From assembly GCF_000336875.1 (NCBI RefSeq), contig NZ_AOJK01000064.1, positions 85,079 to 149,078 of the forward strand: 64,000 bases of DNA, given 5' to 3'. Below are positions 9,190 through 18,688 of the stretch, piece after piece. The notes under the pieces are model-generated. The model ran no database searches. It was not told where the DNA came from and was given only the letters and a program-made list of their open reading frames with translations. This stretch comes from Halorubrum californiense DSM 19288. Lineage in GTDB: Archaea; Halobacteriota; Halobacteria; Halobacteriales; Haloferacaceae. Position 1 is the stretch's first letter. Every line of letters begins with the position of its first letter. Made by a program: the position numbers and the translations under genes.

Positions 9190-9834
9190 TCACAGCGACT
9201 CCCGGAGTCGGTCCAGCGCGTCCGTCGCCCACGCTCCGTCGTCGTCCCCGCCGTCCCCGTCGCTCTCGCCGTTGCCGGTGCGCTGGCCGGACGTCGGCCG
9301 ATCGCCCGGCAGGGCGGCGTCGAGGGCGCTCTCCGACGGGACCGCACCGCCGGGGCCGTCCCCGTCTCTCGCGACTCGATCGGGTGCCCCACTCCGGCCG
9401 TCTCGATCGGGTGCGCCGCTCCGGCCGGCTCGCCCGCCCCCGTCGATATCGCCGTCCCGACCGGACTCTCGTCCAGCCTCGGTCGCCCGCGCCAGCGCGA
9501 GGTCGGCCCGCCGCTCGACCTCGCGGTTGACGGCCCTGACCGCCCCCGCGTAGCCGCGGACCGCCTGCGTCGCCGCCTCCAGCTCCGCGACGCGCTCCTC
9601 GATGTCGTCGAGGCGCGACTCGATCCGCTCGCGCTCGGCCGTCGCCTCCGCCTCCGCGGCGGCGTCCGCCGGGCGCGCGTCGCTTCCAGTTACCGCGCGC
9701 TCGACCGCGCTGAGCCGGGCCTCGATCCGCTCGTCCGCTTCGTCCGCTCCGGTCGACGCCTCGGTCTCCGCCTCCGTCGGCGTCGCCTCCGTTCCCCTCC
9801 TCGACGGCTCGGCGCCCCGCGCGTGGTCGGTCAT
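9190..9834 (-). CDS. coiled-coil protein (DUF7310-like)
   Basis: From ATG 9834 the protein has 214 residues; a GTG 24 nt further upstream is also possible. Residues about 30-120 are strongly helical with heptad-like Glu/Arg/Leu patterns (ERIESRLDDIEERVAELEAA), a coiled coil. The C-terminal third is Gly/Asp-rich and disordered, with the direct repeat DGRSGAPDR/RAGRSGAPDRD. No membrane segment is present. It is the first gene of the minus-strand cluster, divergent from the CetZ gene. A TTTAAG-type box at 9860-9867 is the likely promoter. Confidence 0.78.
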   Translation of the reverse strand: MTDHARGAEPSRRGTEATPTEAETEASTGADEADERIEARLSAVERAVTGSDARPADAAAEAEATAERERIESRLDDIEERVAELEAATQAVRGYAGAVRAVNREVERRADLALARATEAGRESGRDGDIDGGGRAGRSGAPDRDGRSGAPDRVARDGDGPGGAVPSESALDAALPGDRPTSGQRTGNGESDGDGGDDDGAWATDALDRLRESL

Positions 9835-9908
9835 GCGACCCGTTGCCCGCGGTTTCACTCTTAAACCTCGGGGAAAGGGTATTGTCGCGGGGGACGGTAC
9901 GTCCTCGC

Positions 9909-10988
9909 ATGAAGGCAGTCCTCCTCGGCGTCGGACAGGCGGGCGGCAAGCTGGCGACCGCCCTCGCGGAGTTCGACGCCGACGCCGGCTACGGCGCGGT
10001 CCTCGACGCGATCGCCGTCAACACGGCCGCGGCCGACCTCGACCCGCTCCCGCTCGAAACGGTCCTCGTCGGACAGTCGCGCGTCAACGGTCACGGCGTC
10101 GGCGGCGACAACGAACTCGGCGCGGAAGTGATGGACGAAGACACCGTCGAGGTGTTGGACGCGCTGGCGCCGAAGGTCACCGCGGAGGCGGAGGCCGTCT
10201 TCGTCGTCGCCGGCCTCGGCGGCGGGACGGGCTCCGGCGGCGCGCCGATCCTCGTCCGGGAGCTGAACCGGGTGTACGACGTTCCGGTGTACGCGATCGG
10301 AATCCTCCCCGGCCGCGACGAGGGGACGATGTACCAGGTGAACGCCGGGCGGTCGCTGAAGACGCTGGTCCGCGAGGCGGACGCGACGATCCTGCTCGAC
10401 AACGACGCGTGGCGCTCCGCGGGCGAGTCCGTTGAGGGCGGCTACGAGGCGATCAACGCCTCGATGGCGAAGCGGATCGGCCTCCTCTTGGCCGCCGGCG
10501 AGGCGGTCGAGGGGGTCGCCGAGTCCGTCGTCGACACGAGCGAGGTGATAAACACGCTCCGGGCGGGCGGGATGGCCGCGGTCGGGTTCGCGTCCGCGCC
10601 CGCGGCCGAGGACCCGCAGGAGAACGTCAACACGGTGACGAGCGCGGTCCGCAGCGCGGTGATGACCGGGCTCTCGCTGCCGAGCGCCACCGACGCCGAC
10701 GCCGCTCTCGTCGCGGTCGCGGGCGACCCGGATCGGATCTCTCGGAAGGGCGCGGAGAAGGCGCGCAAGTGGCTTCAAGAGGAGACGGGCTCGATGCAGG
10801 TCCGCGGCGGCGACTTCCCGCTCGACTCCGACCGGATCGCCGCCTTGGTCCTCCTCGCTGGCGTCGAGCGCTCCCAACGCGTGGAGGCGTTCTTGGAGCG
10901 CGCGAGGCAGGCGGTCCGCGACGAGCGCGAGGAGAAACCGGACCCGGCGGCCGCGTTCGAGAACGACGAACTCGACGACCTGCTCTGA
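9909..10988 (+). CDS. cetZ: tubulin/FtsZ family GTPase (CetZ)
   Basis: The 359-residue protein shows the tubulin/FtsZ signature GGGTGSG at residues 104-110, a phosphate-binding N-terminus ([12 protein letters not shown]), and the short C-terminus without an FtsZ tail that marks haloarchaeal CetZ proteins. CetZ proteins control cell shape and motility rather than division in Haloferax (established for CetZ1). The ATG at 9909 was chosen because [12 protein letters not shown] is the normal family start. The gene is divergent from the Tad-like cluster across a 74-bp shared promoter region, an arrangement that may link it functionally to that machine (inference). Confidence 0.93.
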   Translation: MKAVLLGVGQAGGKLATALAEFDADAGYGAVLDAIAVNTAAADLDPLPLETVLVGQSRVNGHGVGGDNELGAEVMDEDTVEVLDALAPKVTAEAEAVFVVAGLGGGTGSGGAPILVRELNRVYDVPVYAIGILPGRDEGTMYQVNAGRSLKTLVREADATILLDNDAWRSAGESVEGGYEAINASMAKRIGLLLAAGEAVEGVAESVVDTSEVINTLRAGGMAAVGFASAPAAEDPQENVNTVTSAVRSAVMTGLSLPSATDADAALVAVAGDPDRISRKGAEKARKWLQEETGSMQVRGGDFPLDSDRIAALVLLAGVERSQRVEAFLERARQAVRDEREEKPDPAAAFENDELDDLL

Positions 10989-11079
10989 AGGGGTCGGGCG
11001 GACCCACCGGTACCGCCGCCGTCCGGCCGGCGAGACAGCTTCCGCACCTTTTTACTCTCGCCCGGAAGACTCTCGGCCG

Positions 11080-11787
11080 ATGACTAATCCGTGGGACGAC
11101 TGGGACCACGTGCTGAAGGTCGACCCCGACAAGGACCTCCGCTCGGGCGAGACCTTCGAGGACGTCTGCCGGACCGGGACGGACGCGATCGAGATCGGCG
11201 GCACCCTCGACGTCACCGCGGAGAAGATGACCCGCGTCGTCGACGCCGCCGCGGAGTACGACGTGCCGCTGTATCAGGAGCCGTCGAATCCCGGGGTCGT
11301 GATCGACTCGCCGGCCCTCGACGGCTACCTGATCCCGACCGTGTTCAACGCCGGCGGCCCCTTCTGGATCACCGGCGCCCACAAGGAGTGGGTCCGGATC
11401 GACGACCTCGACTGGAGCCGGACCCACACCGAGGCGTACATCGTGTTGAACCCCGAGGCGTCGGTCGCCCAGCTGACCGAGGCAGACTGCGACCTCACCG
11501 CCGACGACGTGGGGGCCTACGCGAAGGTCGCGGAGCGCATGTTCGGCCAGGAGATCGTCTACGTCGAGTATTCGGGCACCTTCGGCGACACGGAGAAGGT
11601 CGCGGCCGCCCACGACGCGCTCGACGACGCCACGCTGTTCTACGGCGGCGGCATCCACGACTACGAGTCGGCCAACGAGATGGCCGCCCACAGCGACGTG
11701 ATCGTCGTCGGCGACCTGCTCCACGACGAGGGCGTCGACGCCGTCCGCGAGACGGTGGAGGGCGCGAAGGACGCGCACGAGGACTGA
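11080..11787 (+). CDS. geranylgeranylglyceryl phosphate synthase (PcrB-like)
   Basis: The 235-residue TIM-barrel enzyme joins geranylgeranyl diphosphate to sn-glycerol-1-phosphate, the first ether-bond step of archaeal membrane lipids. The PcrB/GGGPS pattern is clear: an N-terminal [13 protein letters not shown], a middle YVEYSG motif binding the phosphate, and C-terminal FYGGGI and VVGDL loops. Length is normal. A CTTTTTACT box at 11047-11055 lies about 30 bp before the ATG. Together with carS at 18.0 kb, two steps of core lipid synthesis are in this window, though in separate units. Confidence 0.93.
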   Translation: MTNPWDDWDHVLKVDPDKDLRSGETFEDVCRTGTDAIEIGGTLDVTAEKMTRVVDAAAEYDVPLYQEPSNPGVVIDSPALDGYLIPTVFNAGGPFWITGAHKEWVRIDDLDWSRTHTEAYIVLNPEASVAQLTEADCDLTADDVGAYAKVAERMFGQEIVYVEYSGTFGDTEKVAAAHDALDDATLFYGGGIHDYESANEMAAHSDVIVVGDLLHDEGVDAVRETVEGAKDAHED

Positions 11788-11818
11788 CGCCTCCGTTCCC
11801 GCGAGACGGGATGGGTCC

Positions 11819-12469
11819 TCAGTCCCCTCCCGCGTACCCGTCCAGCATGTTCTCGACGTACTTCGCGATCACGTCCACCTCTATGTGGACCGGGTCGCCG
11901 ACCGACTTCTCCGAGAGCGTCGTCAGGTCGTAGGTGGTCGGGATGATCGCGACGTCGAACTCCCGGTCACGCTTCTCGGCGACCGTCAGCGAGATGCCGT
12001 CGAGCGTCACGGAGCCCTTGTCGACGAGGTAGTCGCCGTGGCCCTCGGGGATCGCGAACGTGAACCGCCAGTCCTCGCCCACGCGCTCGATCCCCGTCAC
12101 CTCGGCGACGGTGTCGACGTGGCCTTGGACGACGTGGCCGTCGAAGCGCCCGTCGGCGGGCATCGCGCGCTCGACGTTGACGGCGTCGCTCTCCCCGATC
12201 TCGCCGAGGTACGTCTTCGCGACCGTCTCGCTCGCGAGGAACACCGAGAACCAGTCGGTCTCGTCGCCCGCCGTGTCGCCGTCGCTCGCCTCGTCTGCCC
12301 CGTCGTCGCTCCCGTACTCCTCGACGGTCAGGCAGACGCCGCTCACGCTTATCGACTGGCCGTGGTGGAGGTCGTCGAACCCGCCGACGCCGATCCGCAG
12401 CCGGAGTCCGTCGTCCGTTTCGGTCCGCTCGCGGACCGTCCCGGTGCTCTCGACGATGCCGGTGAACAT
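11819..12469 (-). CDS. ribE: riboflavin synthase (two-barrel type)
   Basis: The 216-residue enzyme dismutates two 6,7-dimethyl-8-ribityllumazine molecules to riboflavin. The diagnostic N-terminus MFTGIVE and the two lumazine-binding beta-barrels are present; the second begins with GHVVQGHVDTV (about residue 110). The first barrel carries an acidic insert (about residues 52-72, YGSDDGADEASDG and onward) typical of halophilic adaptation. The gene is divergent from the small membrane protein gene at 12620 and is not linked to ribB/ribK at 21.5-23 kb. Confidence 0.95.
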   Translation of the reverse strand: MFTGIVESTGTVRERTETDDGLRLRIGVGGFDDLHHGQSISVSGVCLTVEEYGSDDGADEASDGDTAGDETDWFSVFLASETVAKTYLGEIGESDAVNVERAMPADGRFDGHVVQGHVDTVAEVTGIERVGEDWRFTFAIPEGHGDYLVDKGSVTLDGISLTVAEKRDREFDVAIIPTTYDLTTLSEKSVGDPVHIEVDVIAKYVENMLDGYAGGD

Positions 12470-12619
12470 ACCGGAACTGGGGGCGGGCGACGGTTATCGG
12501 TTCTGGGTCGACGCGCCGAGCGCAGACCGACGTTCGGGTGCGTACGCGCCGCGCACACCGCAACCGCCGCTGCCGGCACGCCGCGTTCCTTTTGACCCTT
12601 GGCAGCCAACGGGTCACCA

Positions 12620-12919
12620 ATGCGACTCGGACTGCTCGATATGATCGGGCTGGCGGCCTCGCTGATCTTCGCCATCCCGGTGGGGAACTACGCCGTATTC
12701 CGGCTACTCGCCGGCGAGGTCGCGCTCGGCGGCGGCCTGCTGGTCGTCGCCGTCGCGATGGTGGTCCTCCCGCAGTACTTCCTCGATCCCGCGCAGATAC
12801 TCCGGCGGCTGCTCTCCGGACTCCTCCCGTCCCAGCTGCGGGGAGACGACGCGGCGGCTACCGAGACGGAAGACGACTCGCCGTCCGCCGCGGTCGGGAG
12901 CGACTCGGACGACCGCTGA
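12620..12919 (+). CDS. small two-helix membrane protein (possibly DUF7533)
   Basis: The 99-residue protein has two transmembrane segments: residues 4-28 (LLDMIGLAASLIFAIPVGNY) and about 36-60 (VALGGGLLVVAVAMVVLPQY), followed by a cytoplasmic acidic tail. ATG 12620 was preferred over an upstream in-frame start because MRLGLLD begins directly before the first helix. I recall a haloarchaeal family like this as DUF7533, unverified; function unknown. Confidence 0.75.
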   Translation: MRLGLLDMIGLAASLIFAIPVGNYAVFRLLAGEVALGGGLLVVAVAMVVLPQYFLDPAQILRRLLSGLLPSQLRGDDAAATETEDDSPSAAVGSDSDDR

Positions 12920-13001
12920 CCGCGGGCCGTTTTCGGGCCCGCGGCGACCGAAGGCGGAGGTCCGGGCTCGACTGAGGGCAGCCGTGGGCGTCGTCGCGTC
13001 G

Positions 13002-13955
13002 TCACCCCCGAACTCGGGCGACGAGCGCGGCACCGAGAACTCCCAGTCCGGCGGCGACGAAGCCGAATCCGGGAGCCTCGCCGCCGGTATCTCCCGTCTC
13101 GGGCGAATCGACGTCGTCGACCACGAGTACGTCCCGCGTCACGGGCTCGCCGAGCTCCTCGTTCCCGCGGACCGTCAGCGTCGCCCGCTCCCCGGGCTCG
13201 GCGACGCTCGCGTTGATCGTCGCCGTCGCCTCCCCGTCGGTCACCGTCGCATCTCGGGTCTTGATGTAATTCGTGCTGGCGTTGCCGGCCGACCGAAGCC
13301 GAACCTCGACGGCCGCTCCGTCGTCGAGTTCGACGGGTACCGTGACGACGGTCGCGCGCGGCTCGACGAGGAGGTCCACGTCCTCGACGTCCGTATCGCG
13401 GACTGCTTCGACCGCGTTCCCGTCACCGCGATCGCCGCTCTCGCCGCCGGTGTCGACCGTCAGCGTACCGACGTCGGCCGGTTCGCTCCCGTCGCCGATG
13501 AACAGATTCACCTCGTAGGCCCCGGGAGCGGGGGACTCGCCCAGATCGGTCTCCTCATCGAGTTCGACTTCGGCGCCGGTGGCGGTCAGCGGGTCACCGC
13601 CGACCCCCGCCTCGCCGTGGTCGTAGGTGAGCGCGGTCCCGCCGTCGCCGTCAGGCGTCACGGTCGCCCGTAGTCCGTAGCCGACCTCGTCTTCGTCGCC
13701 GATCACGACCTCGAACGACTCGACGCCGTCGGACTCGACGACGATAGCGCCGGCCCCGCCGTCGTTCACCGTGATGGTCGACTCGTTGAGCCCGACCCGT
13801 TCGTCGGCGGCGACGGTGCCGGCGCCGGCGAGAGCGATGACTCCGACGGCGGCGAGAGCGACCACGAACGCCCTCGTTCCGACGTGGCGTAGTCGGTTCG
13901 CGACGCGTTCGATCCGTTCGGGTTCGTCTGCCGAGGTGGAGGGTCTGAATCGCAT
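13002..13955 (-). CDS. secreted PGF-CTERM surface protein
   Basis: From ATG 13955 the protein has 317 residues: a signal peptide with hydrophobic core at about 28-48 (FVVALAAVGVIALAGAGTVA), a beta-rich acidic ectodomain, then an acidic linker and the C-terminal tripartite PGF-CTERM signal (APGFGF, hydrophobic helix, basic ARVRG end). In haloarchaea such proteins are processed by archaeosortase A and lipid-anchored. The domain beginning LNESTITVNDGGAGAIVVES resembles domains of haloarchaeal surface glycoproteins (BGTF/DUF7827 type, from memory). It may be an adhesin or cell-envelope component; no catalytic motif is seen. Confidence 0.85.
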   Translation of the reverse strand: MRFRPSTSADEPERIERVANRLRHVGTRAFVVALAAVGVIALAGAGTVAADERVGLNESTITVNDGGAGAIVVESDGVESFEVVIGDEDEVGYGLRATVTPDGDGGTALTYDHGEAGVGGDPLTATGAEVELDEETDLGESPAPGAYEVNLFIGDGSEPADVGTLTVDTGGESGDRGDGNAVEAVRDTDVEDVDLLVEPRATVVTVPVELDDGAAVEVRLRSAGNASTNYIKTRDATVTDGEATATINASVAEPGERATLTVRGNEELGEPVTRDVLVVDDVDSPETGDTGGEAPGFGFVAAGLGVLGAALVARVRG

Positions 13956-14086
13956 GCGCGTCAACGGTCTCGCCGTCTGATCAAAGTAACGCCGATACCT
14001 CAAACGGTTCTTGTAGTCATCGGCAAAACCGACTCCCCGATTCGATCGCCCGTCCGCCTCCTGGCTCTCCCGCTCCGATCGCCGAC

Positions 14087-15469
14087 TCAGTCGCGTTCGC
14101 TCGGCGCGATGTCGAACGGGTACTCCGCTACGATCTCGTAGCCGTCCTCGGTGACGAGGATCAGGTCCTCCAGCCTGACGCCGCCGACCGCGGGGTCGTA
14201 GACGCCGGGTTCGACGGTCACGACGTGGCCCGGCCGGAGTTCGCCCGCGCCCGACAGCGACGGCCCCTCGTGGAGGCTCACGCCGACCCCGTGCCCGGTG
14301 CCGTGGGTGAAGCCCGTCTCGCCCTCGCCCGCGTTCGGGTCGAAGCCGTAGGCGGCCAGTTCCGCGGCCGCCTCGCCGTGGACCGTCTTCGCCGGCACGC
14401 CGGGTTCGACCTCGTCGAGTGCGGCCTCGCGGGCGGCCTCGACCGCGACGTACGCGCGACGCTCCCAGCCGCCGTCGCCGTCGGCGACGAACGTCCGCGT
14501 CACGTCGCCGTAGTAGCCGTCCGGACCGCGCGGCGAGATATCGAGCAACACCGTCTCGCCGGGCCGGATCGGGTCGTCGCCGACGTAGTGGAGGTCGGCC
14601 GCGGACGGGCCGGCGCCGATCACCGTGTTACCGGCGTCACGGACCCCGCGGGCGGCGAGGACCCGGTTTACCTCCCGGCGGAGCCGCTCCGTCGTCAGCG
14701 GCTCGCCCGCCCAGCGGAGCGGAGGCCGGCGGCCGTCGCCGCGTCCGTCGGCTCCCGCCTCCTCGTCAGCGGCCTCGACGACCTCGCTCTCAGCGAGCAC
14801 CGCCTCGGCGCGGTCCATTCCGGCGACCGCTGCCCGTTGAACCCTTCGGAGCCGGTCGACCTCCGCCGGCGTCTTGCGTGCTCGGGCGTTCGCGACTGCG
14901 TCGGTCGACGCAAGACTGTTGCCCGCGCGCTCCACGTACACCGCGGCGTCGTGGGGGATCGACGCAGGGGTGAGGACCGTTCGCTCGGCGGGTTCCGGAC
15001 CGCTCCCGTTCTCTCCGCCGCCGAGTTTGTTCACGATCGCGGCCGCGCGCTCCCCGGCGTGGTCGCCGACGGCCTCGGTCCGGACCTCGCGGACGACGCC
15101 GTCGTGGAACCCCGCGCCCGCGTCGTCGGTCGGCTCCGCGGTCGGGTCGCGGGCGGCCGCGACGAACTCCCGCTCCGCCTGCTCGCGGAACAGCGCGGGG
15201 GCACAGAGGACGGCGCGTCCGACGGGCACCTCGGGGTTCGGGCCGTCTTCGGCGGCCGCTCCGTCGTCCGGAACGACGACCAGCGCGGACGGTCGGTCGG
15301 GCCCCGAAAAGCGCGTGAGGTAGCGCAGGTCGTCGTCGAAGCGGTCGCCGACGGCGACGAACGCGGCCGCGTCTGCCTCGCGGACCGCCTCGACGACCGG
15401 GCGGAGGTCGGTCCGGAGCGGGGCGGTCGGTTCCTCGGCGGCTCCCGGCACCGCGTCGTCCCCGCTCAC
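14087..15469 (-). CDS. M24 family metallopeptidase (Xaa-Pro aminopeptidase-like)
   Basis: The 460-residue protein has a creatinase-like N-terminal domain and a pita-bread M24 domain from about residue 190. All five metal ligands are visible in the C-terminal half: Asp in VLLDIS, Asp in YYGDVTRTF, His in FTHGTGHGVG, Glu in VTVEPGVY and Glu in VRLEDLIL. It probably hydrolyses Xaa-Pro peptides in the cytoplasm. It starts at a GTG overlapping the helicase stop (GTGA), so it is coupled to the upstream helicase gene, although a functional link is not obvious. Two acidic inserts (residues about 118-130 and 235-247) are halophilic embellishments. Confidence 0.92.
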   Translation of the reverse strand: MSGDDAVPGAAEEPTAPLRTDLRPVVEAVREADAAAFVAVGDRFDDDLRYLTRFSGPDRPSALVVVPDDGAAAEDGPNPEVPVGRAVLCAPALFREQAEREFVAAARDPTAEPTDDAGAGFHDGVVREVRTEAVGDHAGERAAAIVNKLGGGENGSGPEPAERTVLTPASIPHDAAVYVERAGNSLASTDAVANARARKTPAEVDRLRRVQRAAVAGMDRAEAVLAESEVVEAADEEAGADGRGDGRRPPLRWAGEPLTTERLRREVNRVLAARGVRDAGNTVIGAGPSAADLHYVGDDPIRPGETVLLDISPRGPDGYYGDVTRTFVADGDGGWERRAYVAVEAAREAALDEVEPGVPAKTVHGEAAAELAAYGFDPNAGEGETGFTHGTGHGVGVSLHEGPSLSGAGELRPGHVVTVEPGVYDPAVGGVRLEDLILVTEDGYEIVAEYPFDIAPSERD

Positions 15470-17310
15470 GGCTCGGGCTCGGGCACCGCCAGCTCCGCTT
15501 GGACCTCCTCGACGAGCTCTTGGGCCGGCTCTTCGCGGAGTTCGTTGAACAGGAGGACGCTGATCGGGAGCGTCGGCGCGCCGCTGATGAGGCTCTCCAT
15601 GATCACGAGCCGTTCGCGGGCGCGGGACATCCCGACGTAGAAGACGCGGCGCTCGTTGTCGGTGAGGACCGGGACGGGGCTCGTCGACTTGGTGAACTCC
15701 TCGACCCCGTCGACGTCGGTCGGGTCGTCGATGGAGGCGGCCATCTGCTCGACCACCTTCTCCGTGAGGTCGGTGGCGACGAACACGTGGTCCGCCTCGC
15801 GGCCCTTCGCGGAGTGGATGGTGCCGACGCGGACGCGAGTCGGCTCGGTGCCCCGATAGTCCCCCTCGAAGTACGCCCCCATCGATTTGCGCTGGAAGCT
15901 CGTCACCTTCCGGACCATGTCGTCCGCGCTGGCGGTGTCCGGCATGAACGGGATGTACTCGTCGAGCGTGTCGGCCGCGATGTCGATGTCGGCCACGTCG
16001 TCGCTGTCGGCCGCCTCCTCGCGGTCGTCGAGGAAGTCGTAGAACTCCTCGCGGTCGTGGGTGCCGAACGCCGACTCTTGGAGCATGTCGGCCAGCCGGC
16101 GCGCCTCCAGCCCGGTGACCGGGTCACCGGCCTCGGCCTTCTCGATGGCGCTGACGTAGTCTTGGACCCGGTCGGTCCACATCCGCCCGTCGGTGAGCAT
16201 CGAGAACGGGATGCCGTGGTCGATGAACTCGTCGATGAAGTCGAACATCTGGTAGCGGGCGCGGAACAGACACATGATGTCGCCCTCGTCGTCCTCGACG
16301 GTGTACCGGACGTTCCGGACGAGTTCGATCATCGACGGCGACTCGATCGCCTCGACGGTGCCGCCCTCCGTGCGCGGGTGGAGGTCCTTCTCCTGTCGCT
16401 TATCGATGTGGCGGATCTCCGCGTTGACGACGTTGAGGATCTCCGACGGAAGTCGGTAGGAGTTCGGGAGGACCACGTCCTCGTCGACGTCGGTGTCGAG
16501 GAGGAGGTCGGGGTCGGCCCCCTGCCACGCGTAGACGACCTGGTCGTCGTCGCCGGCGATCAGCACCTTCTCCATGTGCGGGCGCCACTCCTCGAAGACG
16601 TTGTACTGGAGCGTCGTGATGTCCTGGAACTCGTCGATGATCAGGTAGTCGACGCTGGGGACGAGCGAGCGCTGCGCGACGCGTTCGAGCATGTCCGCGA
16701 AGCCGACGAGGTCGTTCTCCCCCTTGTACGTCCGCCACGCGCGGATCGTCTCCGGGATGTCGATCCGGTCGTCGTCGGAGGGCCACGTCGGCGTGTACTT
16801 GTTCCCCTGCTGGGCGTTGGGGTCCTCCTCGGGCGGGAGCCGGACCTCCTCGACGTTCCACTGGAAGGGCACGTCGTACCAGTCGGCCACGTCGCGCTCG
16901 GTGCGCTGGAGCCACTGCGAGGTAGCGATGATCTTGTTGCCGATGGTCGTCGACCGCGCGGTCCGGCGGCCGGCCCCGCCGTGCTGGTCCTCGAACTCGA
17001 TGCCGAACTCCTCGCAGAAGGCCTCCTTGTCGTCCTCGCCGACCACGTCGCCTCGCGACAGGTCGAGGAGTTCGTACGCCTTCGCGTGCATCGTGCTCAC
17101 GTTCCCTTGGAGGCTGCGCGGGGAGATATCGAGCCGTTCGGCGAGCCGCTCGCGGATCTCCGCGGCGGCCGCGCGCGTGTACGAGACGACGAGCACGTCG
17201 CGGACCTCGGCGTCCTCCGCCTCGAGAATCTCCTCGACGCGGTCCAGGAGCGCGGTCGTCTTCCCGCTCCCGGGCCCCCCGAACAGCCGCGTCACCGTGG
17301 TATCGGTCAT
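15466..17310 (-). CDS. UvrD/Rep-type superfamily 1 DNA helicase
   Basis: The 614-residue protein has all SF1A motifs: Walker A GGPGSGKT (11-18), motif Ia VVSYTRAAAAEIRERL, motif II LIIDEFQDI, motif III AGDDDQVVYAWQGADP, motif V TIHSAKGREADHVFVA and motif VI FYVGMSRARERLVI. It is an ATP-driven 3'-5' DNA-unwinding enzyme for repair or restart. It is shorter than bacterial UvrD, with reduced 1B/2B regions. A 4-nt overlap couples it to the M24 peptidase gene downstream. Confidence 0.93.
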   Translation of the reverse strand: MTDTTVTRLFGGPGSGKTTALLDRVEEILEAEDAEVRDVLVVSYTRAAAAEIRERLAERLDISPRSLQGNVSTMHAKAYELLDLSRGDVVGEDDKEAFCEEFGIEFEDQHGGAGRRTARSTTIGNKIIATSQWLQRTERDVADWYDVPFQWNVEEVRLPPEEDPNAQQGNKYTPTWPSDDDRIDIPETIRAWRTYKGENDLVGFADMLERVAQRSLVPSVDYLIIDEFQDITTLQYNVFEEWRPHMEKVLIAGDDDQVVYAWQGADPDLLLDTDVDEDVVLPNSYRLPSEILNVVNAEIRHIDKRQEKDLHPRTEGGTVEAIESPSMIELVRNVRYTVEDDEGDIMCLFRARYQMFDFIDEFIDHGIPFSMLTDGRMWTDRVQDYVSAIEKAEAGDPVTGLEARRLADMLQESAFGTHDREEFYDFLDDREEAADSDDVADIDIAADTLDEYIPFMPDTASADDMVRKVTSFQRKSMGAYFEGDYRGTEPTRVRVGTIHSAKGREADHVFVATDLTEKVVEQMAASIDDPTDVDGVEEFTKSTSPVPVLTDNERRVFYVGMSRARERLVIMESLISGAPTLPISVLLFNELREEPAQELVEEVQAELAVPEPEP

Positions 17311-17416
17311 TGTTACTCCCAGATCCCGACTCTCCTTAAACGCCGTGGCTCGGCGGTCCTCGACCCGGTCCCGGTTCGGTCCCGGCGGATCGGTGTCTCA
17401 TCGCCCGTTCGGCTCG

Positions 17417-17575
17417 TCAGCTGCTCCGCGTCGCGCGCGCCTCGCGGACGTCGGCGCCGTCCCGGACCATGTCCTCGCAGGCCGGGCAGACGCGGGGCCG
17501 ATCGACCTCGTTCGGCGTGAACACCCGAACGTAATCTGTCGTCACGAACGAACCGCAGTTCTGACAGGTCGGCAT
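17417..17575 (-). CDS. small zinc-finger protein (DUF7563)
   Basis: The 52-residue protein has two CxxC pairs, CQNC (residues 4-7) and CPAC (33-36), forming one predicted zinc site. ATG 17575 was chosen because MPTCQNCGSFVT is the family's usual start. It matches haloarchaeal DUF7563. The function is unknown; single zinc ribbons of this size often bind nucleic acid or act as adaptors. Confidence 0.85.
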   Translation of the reverse strand: MPTCQNCGSFVTTDYVRVFTPNEVDRPRVCPACEDMVRDGADVREARATRSS

Positions 17576-17661
17576 GGTATCCACTATCGAGTAATTCCAC
17601 ATAATACTACCGGGGAGTATGACGGAAAGAAAATTCCCGGAACGCGGCGTCGCCGCGGGCG

Positions 17662-17844
17662 TCAGTTTGGCCGCCAGTCGCAGACGGAACACCGCGCGCT
17701 TCCTTCCTCGTGGAGCGCACCGCACTCGGGACACTGAAGCTTGTTATAGGATCGCTCCCAGTCGACGATCTCTGTCTCGTGGCCGTGGTCGGAGAGGAAC
17801 TCGTCGAACACGTCGTCGTCCGAGCTGGGTGCACTACTAGACAT
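17662..17844 (-). CDS. HVO_0416 family zinc-finger protein
   Basis: The 60-residue protein has an acidic N-terminal half and a C-terminal zinc ribbon with CPEC (about 38-41) and CSVC (about 52-55). It matches the HVO_0416 family. ATG 17844 was selected because a strong AGATATATATG box lies 25-36 nt upstream, implying a leaderless message. Haloarchaea encode many such small zinc proteins, several implicated in biofilm and stress phenotypes in Haloferax; no specific role can be read here. Confidence 0.85.
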   Translation of the reverse strand: MSSSAPSSDDDVFDEFLSDHGHETEIVDWERSYNKLQCPECGALHEEGSARCSVCDWRPN

Positions 17845-17868
17845 GCGTGACACGGTATGCCACACCAG

Positions 17869-17880
17869 CATATATATCTT
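17869..17880 (-). promoter_or_regulatory. TATA box for the HVO_0416-family gene
   Basis: On the minus strand it reads AAGATATATATG, 25-36 nt before ATG 17844, a clear archaeal TATA element. Confidence 0.7.
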
Positions 17881-18016
17881 TCTGCCGTTCTCGTCGCTGC
17901 GAATTACGCGATCGATCGATCAGCTTCTGCGAAAAATGAGTTCGATACACAACTTTTCAACGAGGTACTCGCCGGGGAGCGGACTCCCGTCTCCGCCCAC
18001 TACGGCTCGTTCTTCA

Positions 18017-18559
18017 TCACCACGGTTCGTTCTTGACGCCGAGCGCGTACGCGCCGACGTTCGTGACGACGTGGAGGACGGGCGTCATCACGAGGACGAC
18101 CGCGAGGACGCGCGGCGTGAAAACCCGGAGCGCCCAGTCGGCGTCGACGAGGAAGGCGAGGCCCAGCGCGCCGACGACGAAGTCCAACTGGTCGAGCCCC
18201 GGGAACGCGGCGCCGCGCTCGCGCCCGGACCGGCGCTTGAGGAACGAGGCGCCGATGTCGCCGCACATCGCGCCGAAGGCGAGCGCGAACGCCGCCGGAA
18301 GCGCGAACGTCGGCAGGTCGGCGCCGAGCGCCGCGCTCGCGGGGTCGGCGAGCGCGTTGAGCGCGAGCGCGAGGAGGACGCCGACGAGGGTCCCGACCGC
18401 GGTGCCGCGCCACGTCTTCCCGTCGCCGAGCAGCCGCGCGCCGCGCCACTCGCGGCCGCCGTCGATGGGGCGTCCCCCGCCGGCCAACACCGCGGCGTTG
18501 TTCGGGACGTAGGCCGGGAGCATCGCCCAGAACGCGGTCGCAACGAGCGTGCCGATCAT
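18017..18559 (-). CDS. carS: CDP-archaeol synthase
   Basis: The 180-residue integral membrane protein (CarS/DUF46) activates unsaturated archaetidic acid with CTP before polar head-group addition. About five hydrophobic helices are visible, with the family motif [24 protein letters not shown] near residues 29-52 and [28 protein letters not shown] in the last third (CDP-alcohol/cation binding). ATG 18559 was chosen because a TTTATAAC box lies about 26-33 nt upstream; a much longer frame on this strand is a shadow of the proline dehydrogenase gene. The gene is divergent from proline dehydrogenase. Confidence 0.93.
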   Translation of the reverse strand: MIGTLVATAFWAMLPAYVPNNAAVLAGGGRPIDGGREWRGARLLGDGKTWRGTAVGTLVGVLLALALNALADPASAALGADLPTFALPAAFALAFGAMCGDIGASFLKRRSGRERGAAFPGLDQLDFVVGALGLAFLVDADWALRVFTPRVLAVVLVMTPVLHVVTNVGAYALGVKNEPW

Positions 18560-18583
18560 GTCCCCACGGGCGGCGCGCGGCGT

Positions 18584-18592
18584 GTTATAAAC
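18584..18592 (-). promoter_or_regulatory. TATA box for carS
   Basis: On the minus strand it reads GGTTTATAACAC; the core starts about 33 nt upstream of ATG 18559. This supports that start and a leaderless message. Confidence 0.7.
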
Positions 18593-18688
18593 CCCGGTTC
18601 CGTCGTCGCCGATCGTCACCCGGACGCAATTGCGGTCGTCGCCGCCGACTCGGCAAAGGTAAAGTTCGCTCCGGCCGGAACGCTCAGT

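Noticed and set aside
15499..17520. 673-codon plus-strand frame opposite the helicase
   Set aside because: The minus strand carries all SF1 helicase motifs; the plus frame has only biased composition.
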